Shown piece after piece: positions 1 through 9,138 of a stretch of DNA of 64,000 nt (the first letter of the stretch is position 1; each line of letters begins with the position of its first letter). Location: assembly GCA_033764725.1 (NCBI GenBank), contig JANRIR010000014.1, positions 1-64,000 of the forward strand, in the 5' to 3' direction. This stretch comes from RI-43 sp033764725 (GTDB lineage Bacteria > Pseudomonadota > Alphaproteobacteria > Caulobacterales > Aquidulcibacteraceae). Position numbers and translations under genes: made by a program. The notes under the pieces were generated by a model, which was not told the DNA's origin, searched no databases, and saw only the letters and a list, made by a program, of their open reading frames with translations.

Positions 1-25
1 GGTTCGATCCCTGTCGCGCCCACCA
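1..25 (+). tRNA. 3' end of a tRNA (partial, cut by the window edge)
   Basis: The first 25 bases read as the end of a tRNA: the T-loop TTCGATC, the 3' half of a five-base T-stem, a seven-base acceptor strand CGCGCCC, discriminator A and an encoded CCA. The 5' acceptor strand would be GGGCGCG. The anticodon lies outside the window. A lysine tRNA is possible from resemblance of the 3' half, but this is only a guess. Confidence 0.8.
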
Positions 26-217
26 TTTTCGTTTGCGGGTCGCCGCCAGACCAGTCCTGCCCGCGTGGTTCTGGCTTGATCTGTCGCCGCCTTGCTTCTC
101 CATTTTCGGGTGCGTCGGGTGGCGATGCAGCCGCAGGGCGACACGCATATTGGTGGGATCACAGCCCTGTCCGTGTGCGGTTCCGCCATGCGCCTGCCCT
201 CGGTTGTGGTCGAGAGG

Positions 218-1363
218 CTAATCGAGAAACTGCATGCCCGGGGCATTGCCGCCTTGAAGAACGCTCATGCAGGCGAGCGTGATGTCGAAATCGGAGAAGA
301 TCTCGAAGGCTTCATCCATGGTCAGCAGCGGCGGCGAACCTGGTGGAAAGCGATAATTCCAGAACGTCTCGATGTGCTGCAGAACGCCCACGGCCTCGCC
401 AATGGGGATGAACAGCTCTGGCGCCCGCAAGAGAAAATCCCGAAACTCCTTTGGCCTGCCTTCGATCAGCGTTGTGAAGGCCAAACCATAAGACATCAGC
501 GTCGCCGAAACTTTCTTAGCGGCGATGTGCATGAAGCCGACGATGCGCTCGCGAATGTCCTTCAGTTGCGCGCGCGCCTCGGCGTCCATGTCCGTCACCC
601 GGACCGAAAGCATTTTGCGCGCGAGGCTTTCCAGGCGCGGTTCGATCTGCGCGTAAAGCCACTTGTAATAGAGGAAGCCCTTCCACGAGAAGACGCCCTC
701 GCGATAGTCTGCCTCCGAGAGGTCCAACGCCATACGCAACGGGTCAAGCGCCTTTGCGGACTCGTCGGTCATGAGTTTATCGGCGAGGCGCGTCGTCAAG
801 TCCCGTGCGCTGCCGCCGCCGTTGGCCAAGGCGATGTTCACGAGCTGACCGATTTCGCGCGCCACGAACGCGCGCATTTGCGCGACATCGGCGACGGACA
901 GTTCAAAGTAGCAGCGGGCAGGATCGAGGCCGTTTTGGCGCAGCCGCTCTCGCATCAAGTACGGGTCAAACGAAGGCAATGTGTTCAGGAGCCGAAGGAC
1001 CTCGAAATCCCGCTCCAATAGCGCCGGGTCATCGATGCCGCTCAAACTATGGAACGTGCGCTCAAAACTGCGTTCACCGAACAGCAGTGAGCGACCGCCG
1101 AGCTGCAGCTCTGATGCGGAGAACGGAATGATGATCTTCGTCGCCGTTGAGGGCGCGTTTACGAAGAGATCCCGCTCGTTGATGCGCACGGCGTGCTTCA
1201 AAATGATCGCGCGATTGAGCAGCCGTGTATGTAGAAGCGGCTTGCTCTTGTATTCATCGCTGTCGCCGTGTCGCTCGTGAATAAGAGCAAGGTTGAGCAC
1301 ACGCGCAGTTGAGCCGCTATCTCGAATCATCGCGAGATTGCGAGATCCTTTCGTCGTCGTCAT
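218..1363 (-). CDS. conserved hypothetical protein, 381 aa
   Basis: I do not recognise this protein. It starts at an ATG preceded by a GGGAAG-like ribosome-binding site and has no signal peptide or clear membrane segment, so it is probably cytoplasmic. The sequence has ordinary mixed composition with several helical, charged stretches, which argues that it is a real gene and not a GC-driven shadow frame. It converges on the tRNA at the left edge and diverges from leuB across about 117 bases. Codon use looks slightly less GC-biased than in the neighbouring genes (by eye). Function unknown. Confidence 0.7.
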   Translation of the reverse strand: MTTTKGSRNLAMIRDSGSTARVLNLALIHERHGDSDEYKSKPLLHTRLLNRAIILKHAVRINERDLFVNAPSTATKIIIPFSASELQLGGRSLLFGERSFERTFHSLSGIDDPALLERDFEVLRLLNTLPSFDPYLMRERLRQNGLDPARCYFELSVADVAQMRAFVAREIGQLVNIALANGGGSARDLTTRLADKLMTDESAKALDPLRMALDLSEADYREGVFSWKGFLYYKWLYAQIEPRLESLARKMLSVRVTDMDAEARAQLKDIRERIVGFMHIAAKKVSATLMSYGLAFTTLIEGRPKEFRDFLLRAPELFIPIGEAVGVLQHIETFWNYRFPPGSPPLLTMDEAFEIFSDFDITLACMSVLQGGNAPGMQFLD

Positions 1364-1480
1364 GTCGTCTTCCCACCAACGCGAGCGTAGTTATCGTTGC
1401 CGGGTTAATGATCGATGTGAACCAAGCGTCGCCGGTCCAGCGGTTGACACAGATGCGCTCCTGGCGTGAGAGGGCGGCCC

Positions 1481-2554
1481 ATGACCCGCTCATCCCGCAA
1501 AACCCTTCTGCTTCTTCCCGGCGACGGCATCGGCCCAGAAGTGATCGCCCAGGCCCGGCGCGTGCTCGAGGCGCTGGACGCGCCGCTGCAGGTTGACGTT
1601 GCGGCGTTCGGCGGCGCCGCGCTCGACGCGGAGGGCGCGCCGATTTCGGACGCTGCCATCGCCGCCGCGTGCGCGGCGGATGCGGTGCTGATGGGCGCGG
1701 TCGGCGGGCCCAAATGGGCCGGCGTCGCGCGGCATCTGCGACCCGAGGCCGGCCTTTTGCGCCTGCGTCAGGCGATGGCGGTGTACGCCAATCTGCGTCC
1801 TGCGCTGTGCTTTGCCGCGCTCGCGGACGCCTCGCCCTTGAAGCCGGAGCTTGTCGCGGGCCTCGACATTCTGATCGTGCGCGAACTGACCGGCGGGGTT
1901 TATTTCGGCCAGCCGCGCGGGGTCGAGATGCTGCCGGACGGCGGCCGCCGCGCAGTCGACACGCAGGTCTACACCAGCGCGGAGATCCGTCGCGTTGCGC
2001 GCGTGGCGTTCGAGGCGGCGCGCGCGCGCCGCGGCGTGGTGCATTCGGCGGAAAAATCCAACGTGATGGAGACTGGGCTGTTGTGGCGCGAGGAAGTGAC
2101 CGCACTGCACGCGGCCGAGTATGCCGACGTCAGGCTCGAACATATCCTCGCCGACAATTGCGCGATGCAATTGGTCAAGGCGCCGAAGCAATTCGACGTG
2201 ATCGTCACAGACAATCTGTTCGGCGATTTGCTCAGCGATGAAGCTGCGATGCTGACGGGGTCGATCGGCCTGTTGCCGTCCGCCGCGCTTGGCGATGCGG
2301 GAAAGCCGGGGCTTTACGAGCCTGTGCACGGCTCCGCGCCCGACATTGCGGGGCAGGGCGTCGCCAATCCGATCGCGGCGATCTTGTCGCTCGCTATGGC
2401 GCTGCGCTCTTCGCTGGGCTTGCCGGAAGCGGCCGACGCGGTCGAGGCGGCGGTGCGTTCAGCGCTCGAGGCGGGCGCGCGCACGCGCGATCTGGGCGGC
2501 GCGCTCTCGACGCAAGAGATGGGCGATGCGGTGCTGGCGGCGTTGCCGCGCTAA
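1481..2554 (+). CDS. leuB: 3-isopropylmalate dehydrogenase
   Basis: LeuB oxidises and decarboxylates 3-isopropylmalate to 2-oxoisocaproate with NAD+, the third step of leucine synthesis, in the cytoplasm. The 357-aa product has the family N-terminus GDGIGPEV (about residues 14-21), the substrate loop RELTGGVYFG, the SAEKSNVMET segment, the metal-binding DNLFGDLLSDEA motif and the C-terminal YEPVHGSAPDIAG. I chose the ATG at 1481 because GAGAGGG lies a few bases upstream; an in-frame GTG at 1466 has no better site. leuCD are not in the window. Its stop codon overlaps the stop of the convergent rarD gene by two to three bases. Confidence 0.97.
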   Translation: MTRSSRKTLLLLPGDGIGPEVIAQARRVLEALDAPLQVDVAAFGGAALDAEGAPISDAAIAAACAADAVLMGAVGGPKWAGVARHLRPEAGLLRLRQAMAVYANLRPALCFAALADASPLKPELVAGLDILIVRELTGGVYFGQPRGVEMLPDGGRRAVDTQVYTSAEIRRVARVAFEAARARRGVVHSAEKSNVMETGLLWREEVTALHAAEYADVRLEHILADNCAMQLVKAPKQFDVIVTDNLFGDLLSDEAAMLTGSIGLLPSAALGDAGKPGLYEPVHGSAPDIAGQGVANPIAAILSLAMALRSSLGLPEAADAVEAAVRSALEAGARTRDLGGALSTQEMGDAVLAALPR

Positions 2555-3435
2555 GCGGCCTCGCGTCGGACGGCGTCTGCTGCGAACAGTGCGAGCCCCA
2601 GCCAAATGATGGCGAAACTCGCCAGCCTGAGCGGCGTCAAGGGTTCGCCGCTCGCCGCGCCGATGGCGAATTGCATGCTGGGCGCGAGAAACTGGATCAC
2701 GCCCATCGTCGACAGGCGCAGCCGGCGCGCCGCCAGCGCGAACAGGATCAGCGGCGCGGCCGTCACCACGCCCGACAGCGACAGCCACACGGTCTGCCAG
2801 GGATCGGCGCCGAAGTGCAGCGGCGCGCGTGCGGCTAGCCAGAGCAGGGCGCCGACGGCGAACGGCGCCAGGATCAGCGTCTCGACCAGCAGCCCGGCCG
2901 CCGCGGTCACCGCTGTGCGCTTGCGGATCAGGCCATAGAAGGCGAAGGAAAAGCACAGCGCCAGGCTCACCCAAGGCGCATGGCCCAGCGCGAAGGCCTG
3001 CACCGCGACGCCGATCGCCGCACACGCGATGGCGATGCTTTGCATCCGGCGCAATTTTTCGCCGAGCAGCAGCACGCCGAGCGCCACATTGACCAGCGGA
3101 TTGAGAAAATAACCGAGGCTCGATTCGATCACGCGGTCGTTCTGTACGGCCCACAGGAACACCGCCCAATTGAACGCGATCAGCGCCGCCGATCCGCAGA
3201 GCGGCCAGAATGCGCCCGGCGCGAAGCCCGCGCGCACATCGCGCAGGCTTTTGGCGAGGCCGCCGCCGAAGACGGCGATGGCCGCCAGCACGGCCGGGAT
3301 GGTCCACACGATGCGCTGCGCGAGAATTTCCCGCACATCGACCGCGTCCATCAGCTTGAGATAGCCGGGCAGCACGCCCCACATCGCATAGGCGCCGAAC
3401 GCGGCGATCAGGCCGGTGCGCGTCTGGTCAGTCAT
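2551..3435 (-). CDS. rarD: RarD-type EamA family transporter
   Basis: This is a 294-aa inner-membrane protein with about ten hydrophobic segments, matching the EamA/RarD drug/metabolite transporter family in length and in the N-terminal pattern GLIAAFGAYAMWGVLPGYLK and the AQRIVW segment. The substrate is unknown; E. coli RarD was named after a chloramphenicol phenotype. The frame stays open upstream to 3723, but that stretch crosses a palindromic repeat and the end of asd, so I start at the ATG at 3435 (MTDQTRTG). It follows asd on the - strand, separated by the repeat at 3498-3616. Confidence 0.9.
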   Translation of the reverse strand: MTDQTRTGLIAAFGAYAMWGVLPGYLKLMDAVDVREILAQRIVWTIPAVLAAIAVFGGGLAKSLRDVRAGFAPGAFWPLCGSAALIAFNWAVFLWAVQNDRVIESSLGYFLNPLVNVALGVLLLGEKLRRMQSIAIACAAIGVAVQAFALGHAPWVSLALCFSFAFYGLIRKRTAVTAAAGLLVETLILAPFAVGALLWLAARAPLHFGADPWQTVWLSLSGVVTAAPLILFALAARRLRLSTMGVIQFLAPSMQFAIGAASGEPLTPLRLASFAIIWLGLALFAADAVRREAA

Positions 3436-3497
3436 GGCGGAGGGGGACGTGGTCACGATGTGCGCCGAATGTGTTGAGCTTGGGTTTGGCGAGGGGA

Positions 3498-3616
3498 GCG
3501 CCGCCGCCCCCTCAGTCGCGCTGCGCGCGACAGCTCCCCCTCGCGGGGGAGCACGCTCTCCGTCCTCACCCGCGAGGGGGAGGTGGCCGCGAAGCGGCCG
3601 GAGGGGGCGGCGGCGC
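3498..3616. repeat. intergenic palindromic repeat, copy A
   Basis: A GC-rich element between asd and rarD. Its ends are a perfect 16-bp inverted repeat (GCGCCGCCGCCCCCTC at 3498-3513 and its complement at 3601-3616). Inside are further short palindromes such as the GCTCCCCC/GGGGGAGC type hairpin around 3532-3552 and GGCCGCGAAGCGGCC around 3586-3600. It shares the CCCCCTCAGTC and GGGGGAGC cores with copies at 10209, 16188 and 18391. No transposase is present. Confidence 0.85.
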
Positions 3617-3620
3617 TGAC

Positions 3621-4649
3621 TTAGGCCGCAAGCCGGCGAAACAGGCCGCGATTGAGCATCAATTCCGCGATCTGCACCGCATTGAGTGCGGCGCCTTTGC
3701 GCAGATTGTCGCTCACCACCCACAGCGCGAGGCCATGATCCACCGTGGGATCGACGCGGATGCGCGACACATAGGTCGCATATTCGCCGACAGCCTCCAC
3801 CGGCGTGATGTAGCCGCCGTCCTCGCGCTTATCGATCACCAGGAGGCCCGGCGATTCGCGCAAGAGATCGCGCGCCTCCTCATCGGAGATCGGCTTTTCG
3901 AACTCGATATGCACCGCCTCGGAATGACCGACGAACACCGGAACGCGCACGCTCGTCGCTGTCAGCTTGATTTTCGGATCGAGGATTTTCTTGGTTTCGA
4001 CGACCATCTTCCACTCTTCGGTGGTGTAGCCGTCCTCCATGAAATCGCCGCCGTGCGGGATGACGTTGAAGGCGATCTGCGCGGGGAATTGCTCCTTGAC
4101 GATCTCGTCATTGACGAAGATCGCGCGCGTCTGCGTCCACAATTCCTCCATCGCCTCCTTGCCCTTGCCGGAGACGGATTGATACGTGGCGACGACGACG
4201 CGCTTGATCGTTGCGCGATCGTGCAACGGCTTCAGCGCCACGACGAGTTGCGCGGTCGAGCAATTCGGGTTGGCGATGATGTTGAGCTTGGCGACATCGC
4301 CCACCGCATCCGGATTCACTTCCGGCACGATCAGCGGCACGCGCGGATCCATGCGCCAGGCGGAGGAATTGTCGATGACGACGCAGCCCTGCGCGCCGAT
4401 GCGCGGCGACCATTCCTTCGACACCGAGCCGCCCGCGCTCATCAGCGCAAGGTCGTAGCCGGCGAAGTCGAAGGTTTCGAGATCTTTGCATTTCAGGGTC
4501 TTGTCGCCATAGGAAACCTCGACGCCGATGGACCGGCGCGAGGCGATCGCGGCGACCTCGTCGGCGGGGAATTCCCGCTCGGCGAGGATGTTGAGCATCT
4601 CGCGGCCCACATTTCCCGTGGCGCCGACGACGGCGATGCGAAGACCCAT
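3621..4649 (-). CDS. asd: aspartate-semialdehyde dehydrogenase
   Basis: Asd reduces aspartyl-4-phosphate to aspartate semialdehyde with NADPH, the branch step to lysine/diaminopimelate, threonine and methionine; LysC, encoded at 19444, supplies its substrate. The 342-aa protein has the NADP-binding start VVGATGNVGREM, the catalytic cysteine 130 in NPNCST, and the conserved SGKGKEAMEEL and FNVIPHGG segments. The ATG at 4649 is preceded by GGAG at proper spacing; the frame is open further upstream only because it runs antisense-like through the GT87 gene. It lies 53 bases after the GT87 gene in a - strand run. Confidence 0.97.
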   Translation of the reverse strand: MGLRIAVVGATGNVGREMLNILAEREFPADEVAAIASRRSIGVEVSYGDKTLKCKDLETFDFAGYDLALMSAGGSVSKEWSPRIGAQGCVVIDNSSAWRMDPRVPLIVPEVNPDAVGDVAKLNIIANPNCSTAQLVVALKPLHDRATIKRVVVATYQSVSGKGKEAMEELWTQTRAIFVNDEIVKEQFPAQIAFNVIPHGGDFMEDGYTTEEWKMVVETKKILDPKIKLTATSVRVPVFVGHSEAVHIEFEKPISDEEARDLLRESPGLLVIDKREDGGYITPVEAVGEYATYVSRIRVDPTVDHGLALWVVSDNLRKGAALNAVQIAELMLNRGLFRRLAA

Positions 4650-4702
4650 GTCACACTCCAACCCGCAAGCTGCAGACCCAAAGCCCAGCCATGCGGCGTG
4701 CG

Positions 4703-5863
4703 CTACATAGGGGAAGTCGTTGCGCGCGCCAATTGCGCCGGCGCGGATGGCTGCCCTGCGGCGAGGCTCGCCAGCAGCGCCGCCCAGGCGGCGGCCGGCG
4801 CGACCGGCAGGCTGATCGCGGCGCCGACGGCGAGGCTCAGCCCGCCGGCCAGCCAGGCGAAGATCAGCGCCGGCGCGGGCGCTCGCCTCGCCAGCGCGGC
4901 GACCGCGACGCCGAGCAGGGTGAAATCGTAGAAGAACAGATAAGGCGATGCGAGCAGCGTTGCGGCGGCGAAGGCGGCGGCGGCCGCGCTCGCATCGCCG
5001 CGCCGCCACACGCGCATAGCGACGGCCAGACCGGCCAGCGCGCTGACGGCGTGCGCCGCCGCTGCAAGCGCCATCGGCGCGCCGAGCCCGATCAGCGCGC
5101 CATAGAGGCTGGCGGCGGTCTGCGACGGCACGCGCTGGCGGTCGATCAAGCTTTGCGCGCTCGCCAGATTGTCGAAGAAGCGGAGATAAGCCTCGGGGCC
5201 AAAGGCGATCGCGCCGGCGGCGACGAAGGCGGCGGCGCACACGGCCGCGGCGGCGAATGTCTTTCGCCGCCCTTCGACGAGCAGCAAAAGCGGCCACAGC
5301 ACCGCCAGATGCGGCTTGATCGCCAAAAGGCCGATGCACGCGCCCGCCGCGATCGGTCGACGATCGCGCCAAGCCAGCGCCAGCGCCGTCAGGCCCGCGG
5401 TGAGCAGCCCGGTCTGCGCGCTGCCGAGATGCAAGAGCGCCGCAGGCATGCAGCAGGCCAACACAAGCGCGTCGCGATCGGCGCTGATCGCGCGCGCGCC
5501 GGCGAGATACACGGCGGCGCCGACCGTCAGGAAGGCGACCGCCGAAGTCAAATAGGGCGCAGCGGCGAACGCCGACATGACGAGCAGGAAGGTCGGCGGA
5601 TGGTTCCACAGATAAAGAACATCCGCGCCCGGCGCGCCGAGGCGATGCATGCGCGCCAGCGCTGCGGCGTCGTGAACCTGCGCGGCCGCGCCCTCAAGCG
5701 CCAGACGGCCTGCGCTCCAGAACGCCAGATAATCGCCGAACACAGCCTGCCCGTTCGCCAGGGCCGCATCGCGCACGCCGAACGCTTGGGTCAGCATCGC
5801 CGCGATCGTCGCCGCAGCGACGACGAGCGCGCCGATGCGCGCGCGACGGCGCGTCACAAGCAT
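4703..5863 (-). CDS. GT87 (DUF2029) family membrane glycosyltransferase-like protein
   Basis: A 386-aa polytopic inner-membrane protein with about ten hydrophobic segments. The first periplasmic loop carries FGDYLAFWSAGRLALEG and the next contains WNHPPTFLL; these, with the later GSAQTGLL and IKPHLAVLWP motifs, are typical of the DUF2029/GT87 family of polyprenyl-phosphate-dependent mannosyltransferases. The actual sugar and acceptor are unknown. The ATG at 5863 overlaps the end of the serine hydrolase gene by ten bases, suggesting translational coupling; a longer open frame upstream lies inside that gene. Confidence 0.82.
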   Translation of the reverse strand: MLVTRRRARIGALVVAAATIAAMLTQAFGVRDAALANGQAVFGDYLAFWSAGRLALEGAAAQVHDAAALARMHRLGAPGADVLYLWNHPPTFLLVMSAFAAAPYLTSAVAFLTVGAAVYLAGARAISADRDALVLACCMPAALLHLGSAQTGLLTAGLTALALAWRDRRPIAAGACIGLLAIKPHLAVLWPLLLLVEGRRKTFAAAAVCAAAFVAAGAIAFGPEAYLRFFDNLASAQSLIDRQRVPSQTAASLYGALIGLGAPMALAAAAHAVSALAGLAVAMRVWRRGDASAAAAAFAAATLLASPYLFFYDFTLLGVAVAALARRAPAPALIFAWLAGGLSLAVGAAISLPVAPAAAWAALLASLAAGQPSAPAQLARATTSPM

Positions 5864-6969
5864 GCATAGAGCGCATCGATCAGCGCCCGCGCGCGCGGGT
5901 CTCCCATCAGATGGTTCGATTGTTTGTTCATCACATAGGCGGCCGAAAGCTGCGCCTCGCGATCCGCGAAGCCGCACGATCCGCCCCAACCAGAATGGCC
6001 GAGCGTTTCGGCATTGGGGCCGTAAAAGCCGTTCGAATTGCCCATCACGCCGGTGCGCCAATCGATGCGGAACGGCAGCACGAGATCGTCGCCATCGGCC
6101 CGCCGCGCGTGCAGCGCGGCGATCGCAGCGTCCGACAGGATTTGCGCGTCGCCCAATCGTCCGTCGTTCAACATGCCGTAAAGCTGCGCGACGGACAGAG
6201 CGGTTCCGTGGCCGTTCGCCGACGGAATCTCCGCGCGCCGCCAGGCTGCGCCGCCGCGATCGGGCGCGGCCCAGCGCGTCAGAAACGCGGCGCGCTTGGC
6301 GTCATTCAGCGGGCCGAGCTGCGGCAAGTCCTTCGGGCGGGCGATGTCGGCGCAGCGCGCATGTTCAGCGTCCGGCAGGCCGATCCAGAAATCGATCCCA
6401 TGCGGCGCGCAGATATCCTCGTGTAGGATCGCGCCGAGGCTGCGCCCTGTCGCGCGCCGCACGAGTTCGCCCGCGATGAAGCCATAGGTCAGCGGATGAT
6501 AGCCGTGCGCTTCGCCTGGCGGCCACAACGGCTCGATGGCCGCCAGCGCGGCAGCGAGCGCCGGCGGATCGAGCCAGAGCGCGGGATCGATGGGCTCTAG
6601 AAATCCCGGCACGCCGGCCTGATGCGACAGCGCCTCAGCGATCGTCACGCGATCCTTGCCGTGCGCGGCGAATTCCGGCCAGACCGCGGCGACCGGCTGG
6701 TCCCACTCCAACGCGCCGCGATCGACGAGCATCGCCAGCACGAGCGCGGCGATCGGCTTGGTGGTGGAATAGACCGGCGTCAGCGTCGCCGGCGACCAGG
6801 GGATCGTCTGCGCGCGATCGGCCCAGCCGCCGATCAGATCGACCACGACGGCCCCGCGCAGCACCGCCGCGAAGCCGACGCCCAATTCGACGCCTTGCGC
6901 GACCTGCGCGGCGAACACGTCGCGCACGCGCTCGAAACCGGGTTCGACACGGCCGGAGACGATGGGCAT
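5854..6969 (-). CDS. serine hydrolase, beta-lactamase (EstB/class C-like) family
   Basis: A 371-aa protein of the penicillin-binding-protein-like serine hydrolases. The nucleophile motif SxxK is at 68-71 (STTK), the second motif includes TYGFIAGE, and the third is HSGWGGS in place of KTG, the pattern of EstB-like esterases and LACTB-type proteins more than of true beta-lactamases. No signal peptide is seen, so it is likely cytoplasmic. It starts at ATG 6969, which overlaps the stop of the DUF6614 gene as TGATG. Activity on lactam antibiotics cannot be inferred; an esterase role is at least as likely. Confidence 0.85.
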   Translation of the reverse strand: MPIVSGRVEPGFERVRDVFAAQVAQGVELGVGFAAVLRGAVVVDLIGGWADRAQTIPWSPATLTPVYSTTKPIAALVLAMLVDRGALEWDQPVAAVWPEFAAHGKDRVTIAEALSHQAGVPGFLEPIDPALWLDPPALAAALAAIEPLWPPGEAHGYHPLTYGFIAGELVRRATGRSLGAILHEDICAPHGIDFWIGLPDAEHARCADIARPKDLPQLGPLNDAKRAAFLTRWAAPDRGGAAWRRAEIPSANGHGTALSVAQLYGMLNDGRLGDAQILSDAAIAALHARRADGDDLVLPFRIDWRTGVMGNSNGFYGPNAETLGHSGWGGSCGFADREAQLSAAYVMNKQSNHLMGDPRARALIDALYACL

Positions 6970-7319
6970 CAGAATTTCTCCTCGCCGCGCACGCGCACGG
7001 CGTCGGGGAAGTCGCGATAGAGCGCGGCCTGAAAATTCTTCACCAGGCCGTTGGCGCCGAAATGCAGCGTCTCCATGGCGCCGCTGCGCGTGGCGGCCAT
7101 GGCGAACGCGGCGTCCAGCTGCGCCAGATCGCGCGTTTCGATCAGCACCTGGAACTCGCCCAGGCCATGAAAGCCGAAGCCAAGCTTGCGGCGCAGCAGG
7201 CGCCACCCCTCGATTTTGCCTTCGCGTTTCAGCGCGTCGAGAAATCGGCTCAGCGCCTCGGCGAAGGCCGCATCGCTTGCGCCTTCCTTGAGGTCCACGG
7301 AGATGGCGTAGACATCCAT
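6969..7319 (-). CDS. DUF6614-like small protein, 116 aa
   Basis: A short soluble protein beginning MDVYAISVDLKEGASD and containing WRLLRRKLGFG and the FQVLIETRDLAQLD segment, which resembles the alphaproteobacterial DUF6614 family; the ferredoxin-like look is of the dimeric alpha-beta barrel type. No catalytic residues can be named. It sits one base after pdxY and overlaps the serine hydrolase start, so it is almost certainly cotranscribed with both. Function unknown. Confidence 0.75.
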   Translation of the reverse strand: MDVYAISVDLKEGASDAAFAEALSRFLDALKREGKIEGWRLLRRKLGFGFHGLGEFQVLIETRDLAQLDAAFAMAATRSGAMETLHFGANGLVKNFQAALYRDFPDAVRVRGEEKF

Positions 7320-7320
7320 C

Positions 7321-8148
7321 TCAGCGCCCGAGCGCTTGGGCCGAGGGCCAGGTTTCCGGCTCCTCCAGGAGATCGTGCGCCTCGGGCAGGGCGAGATCGT
7401 CGAGCTCGGCGGCGATCGAGCGCACGATGACGTCGTGCACCGCGCCGACGGACGCCTCCAGCGACACCGCCGCACCCTCGCCGCGCACGCGCCGGGCGAC
7501 GAACAATGCGGTGAGCAAGTCGCCCGTACCCTTGGGCGCAACCGGCAGGCGCTGGGTTTCGCATATCCAATCGCCCGATTGCGCAGCGTAGAGCACGCCC
7601 AAGCCGGCCGCGGTCGGGATCGAAGAGATCAGCGCCGGCTTGCCGAAGCGGCGCGCGGCGGCCCGCATCGCGTCGAGATCGGTCTCCGGCTTGCCGGCGA
7701 TCTGGCTCATCTCCCAGGCGTTCGGCGCAAGCCAATCGGCGCGCGGCGCCAGCGTCTCGCAGATCGCCTGCGCGATGTCGGGTTTCACATAGGGCGCGCC
7801 GTCGCCCATCACCGGATCGCACACATAGACCGCCGCGGGGCTGGCCGCCTTCACCCGGTCGACGACGTCGAGGATGAGGGCGGCGTGTTCGGGCAGGGCG
7901 AGATAGCCGGAGACCACAGCGTCAATGCCGCGCAACCGGCCATCGGCCTCCAGCGCCTCGATCATGCTGCGCAGGGTTTCCGGCGCGATCGGCCCGCCGC
8001 CCGGCGCGCCCCGATCGGGCCGGATCCCCAAGAGGGTCGTGGGCAGCGCGATGACCCCGACGCCGAGCCGCTGATAGGCCTGAACCGCGACCGAATTGCC
8101 CACAAGCGCGCCCGCCACTTGCGAAGAGATCGTCAGGACGGTTTTCAT
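7321..8148 (-). CDS. pdxY: pyridoxal kinase
   Basis: PdxY phosphorylates pyridoxal with ATP in the vitamin B6 salvage pathway. The 275-aa product has the ribokinase-fold features of this branch: the N-terminal SSQVAGALVGNSVA substrate segment, VCDPVMGDGAPYV in the middle, the NAWEMSQIAG motif and the catalytic GTGD ending at aspartate 210. Length matches the family (about 280 aa). It is the first gene of the - strand run that continues through DUF6614, the serine hydrolase and GT87, and diverges from the malyl-CoA gene across about 68 bases. Confidence 0.9.
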   Translation of the reverse strand: MKTVLTISSQVAGALVGNSVAVQAYQRLGVGVIALPTTLLGIRPDRGAPGGGPIAPETLRSMIEALEADGRLRGIDAVVSGYLALPEHAALILDVVDRVKAASPAAVYVCDPVMGDGAPYVKPDIAQAICETLAPRADWLAPNAWEMSQIAGKPETDLDAMRAAARRFGKPALISSIPTAAGLGVLYAAQSGDWICETQRLPVAPKGTGDLLTALFVARRVRGEGAAVSLEASVGAVHDVIVRSIAAELDDLALPEAHDLLEEPETWPSAQALGR

Positions 8149-8216
8149 GCCCCTGCCTTATTGCGTCGCAACATGGTCGCGCGACGCCGCACCCCTTGCA
8201 AGCGAGGACCCCCCCG

Positions 8217-9101
8217 ATGATGGCCGCACCCGCCGCGCCGCGCCCGCGCCGCTCCTGCCTGTACATGCCCGGCGCCAATCCCAAAGCGCTGGAGAAGGCC
8301 AAGTCCCTGCCCGCCGACGCGCTGATCTTCGACCTTGAGGATTCGGTCGCGCCGGAGGCCAAGCCCGAGGCGCGCGACGTGGTGGCGCGCGTGCTGGCGG
8401 AGGGCGGCTATGGGCCACGGGAAATCATCGTGCGCGTCAACGCGCTGACCACGCCGTGGGGCTTCGACGACATCCAGATGGCGGCGCGCGCGCGGCCTGC
8501 CGGCGTGCTCGTGCCGAAGATCGATACCGCCGAGGATGTGCGCAAGGCGGACGATGTTCTCTCCCAGGCGCCGGCCGATGTCGCGCTTTGGATCATGATC
8601 GAAACGCCGCTCGCCATCCTCAACATCAAGGAGATCGCCGCCGCCGCGCGCCAGACCAGGCTCGCCGCTTTCGTCATGGGCACCAACGATCTGGCCAAAG
8701 AGATGCGGCTTGTGCAAACGCCCGACCGCCTGCCGTTTCTGGCGGCGTTGTCGCTGTCGGTGGCGGCGGCGCGCGCGTACGGGCTGACGGTGATCGACGG
8801 CGTCTATAACGACATCCAGAACGAGGACGGCTTCGCCAACATCTGCAGGCAGGGGCTGGCTTTGGGCTTCGACGGGAAAACCTTGATCCATCCCTCGCAG
8901 ATCGCGCCATGCAATGCGATCTTTTCGCCGAGCGCGGAGGATGTGGCCCAGGCGCGCGACGTGATCGCCGCATTCGCCGCGCCGGAGAATGCCGGCAAGG
9001 GGGTGTTGAAGGTAAATGGCAAAATGACGGAATTGCTGCACCTCGAACAGGCGCAGCGCACCGTCGCCATCGCCGAAGCGATCGCCGCGACGGCGGCTTG
9101 A
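8217..9101 (+). CDS. HpcH/HpaI-CitE family protein, malyl-CoA lyase or thioesterase-like
   Basis: A 294-aa TIM-barrel protein of the CitE/malyl-CoA family, with RSCLYMPGANPKALEKA near the N-terminus, the DLEDSVAPEAK magnesium/substrate motif, PKIDTAEDV and the IETPLAILN acid residue. Family members cleave or hydrolyse malyl-CoA and beta-methylmalyl-CoA in the ethylmalonyl-CoA pathway (Mcl1 lyase, Mcl2 thioesterase); which activity applies here cannot be told by eye. The next gene is mesaconyl-CoA hydratase, which supports that pathway. I start at ATG 8217, with GAGGA about nine bases upstream; an in-frame TTG at 8196 is unlikely. Confidence 0.85.
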   Translation: MMAAPAAPRPRRSCLYMPGANPKALEKAKSLPADALIFDLEDSVAPEAKPEARDVVARVLAEGGYGPREIIVRVNALTTPWGFDDIQMAARARPAGVLVPKIDTAEDVRKADDVLSQAPADVALWIMIETPLAILNIKEIAAAARQTRLAAFVMGTNDLAKEMRLVQTPDRLPFLAALSLSVAAARAYGLTVIDGVYNDIQNEDGFANICRQGLALGFDGKTLIHPSQIAPCNAIFSPSAEDVAQARDVIAAFAAPENAGKGVLKVNGKMTELLHLEQAQRTVAIAEAIAATAA

Positions 9102-9138
9102 GCAAGCCAGGCGCCGCCTGCGCGCGAGGGGATGCGTG

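Noticed and set aside
1444..1449. TTGACA as a leuB promoter -35 box
   Set aside because: No matching -10 element, and transcription would begin almost at the start codon.
3436..3723. 96-residue N-terminal extension of RarD
   Set aside because: Runs through the palindromic repeat and the end of asd; the family start is at MTDQTRTG.
3471..4931. 486-aa + strand frame across asd
   Set aside because: No recognisable product; the - strand codes for Asd with catalytic cysteine in place.
5854..6969. Calling the serine hydrolase a beta-lactamase resistance gene
   Set aside because: The third motif is HSGWGGS rather than KTG and no signal peptide is present; esterase-like annotation is safer.
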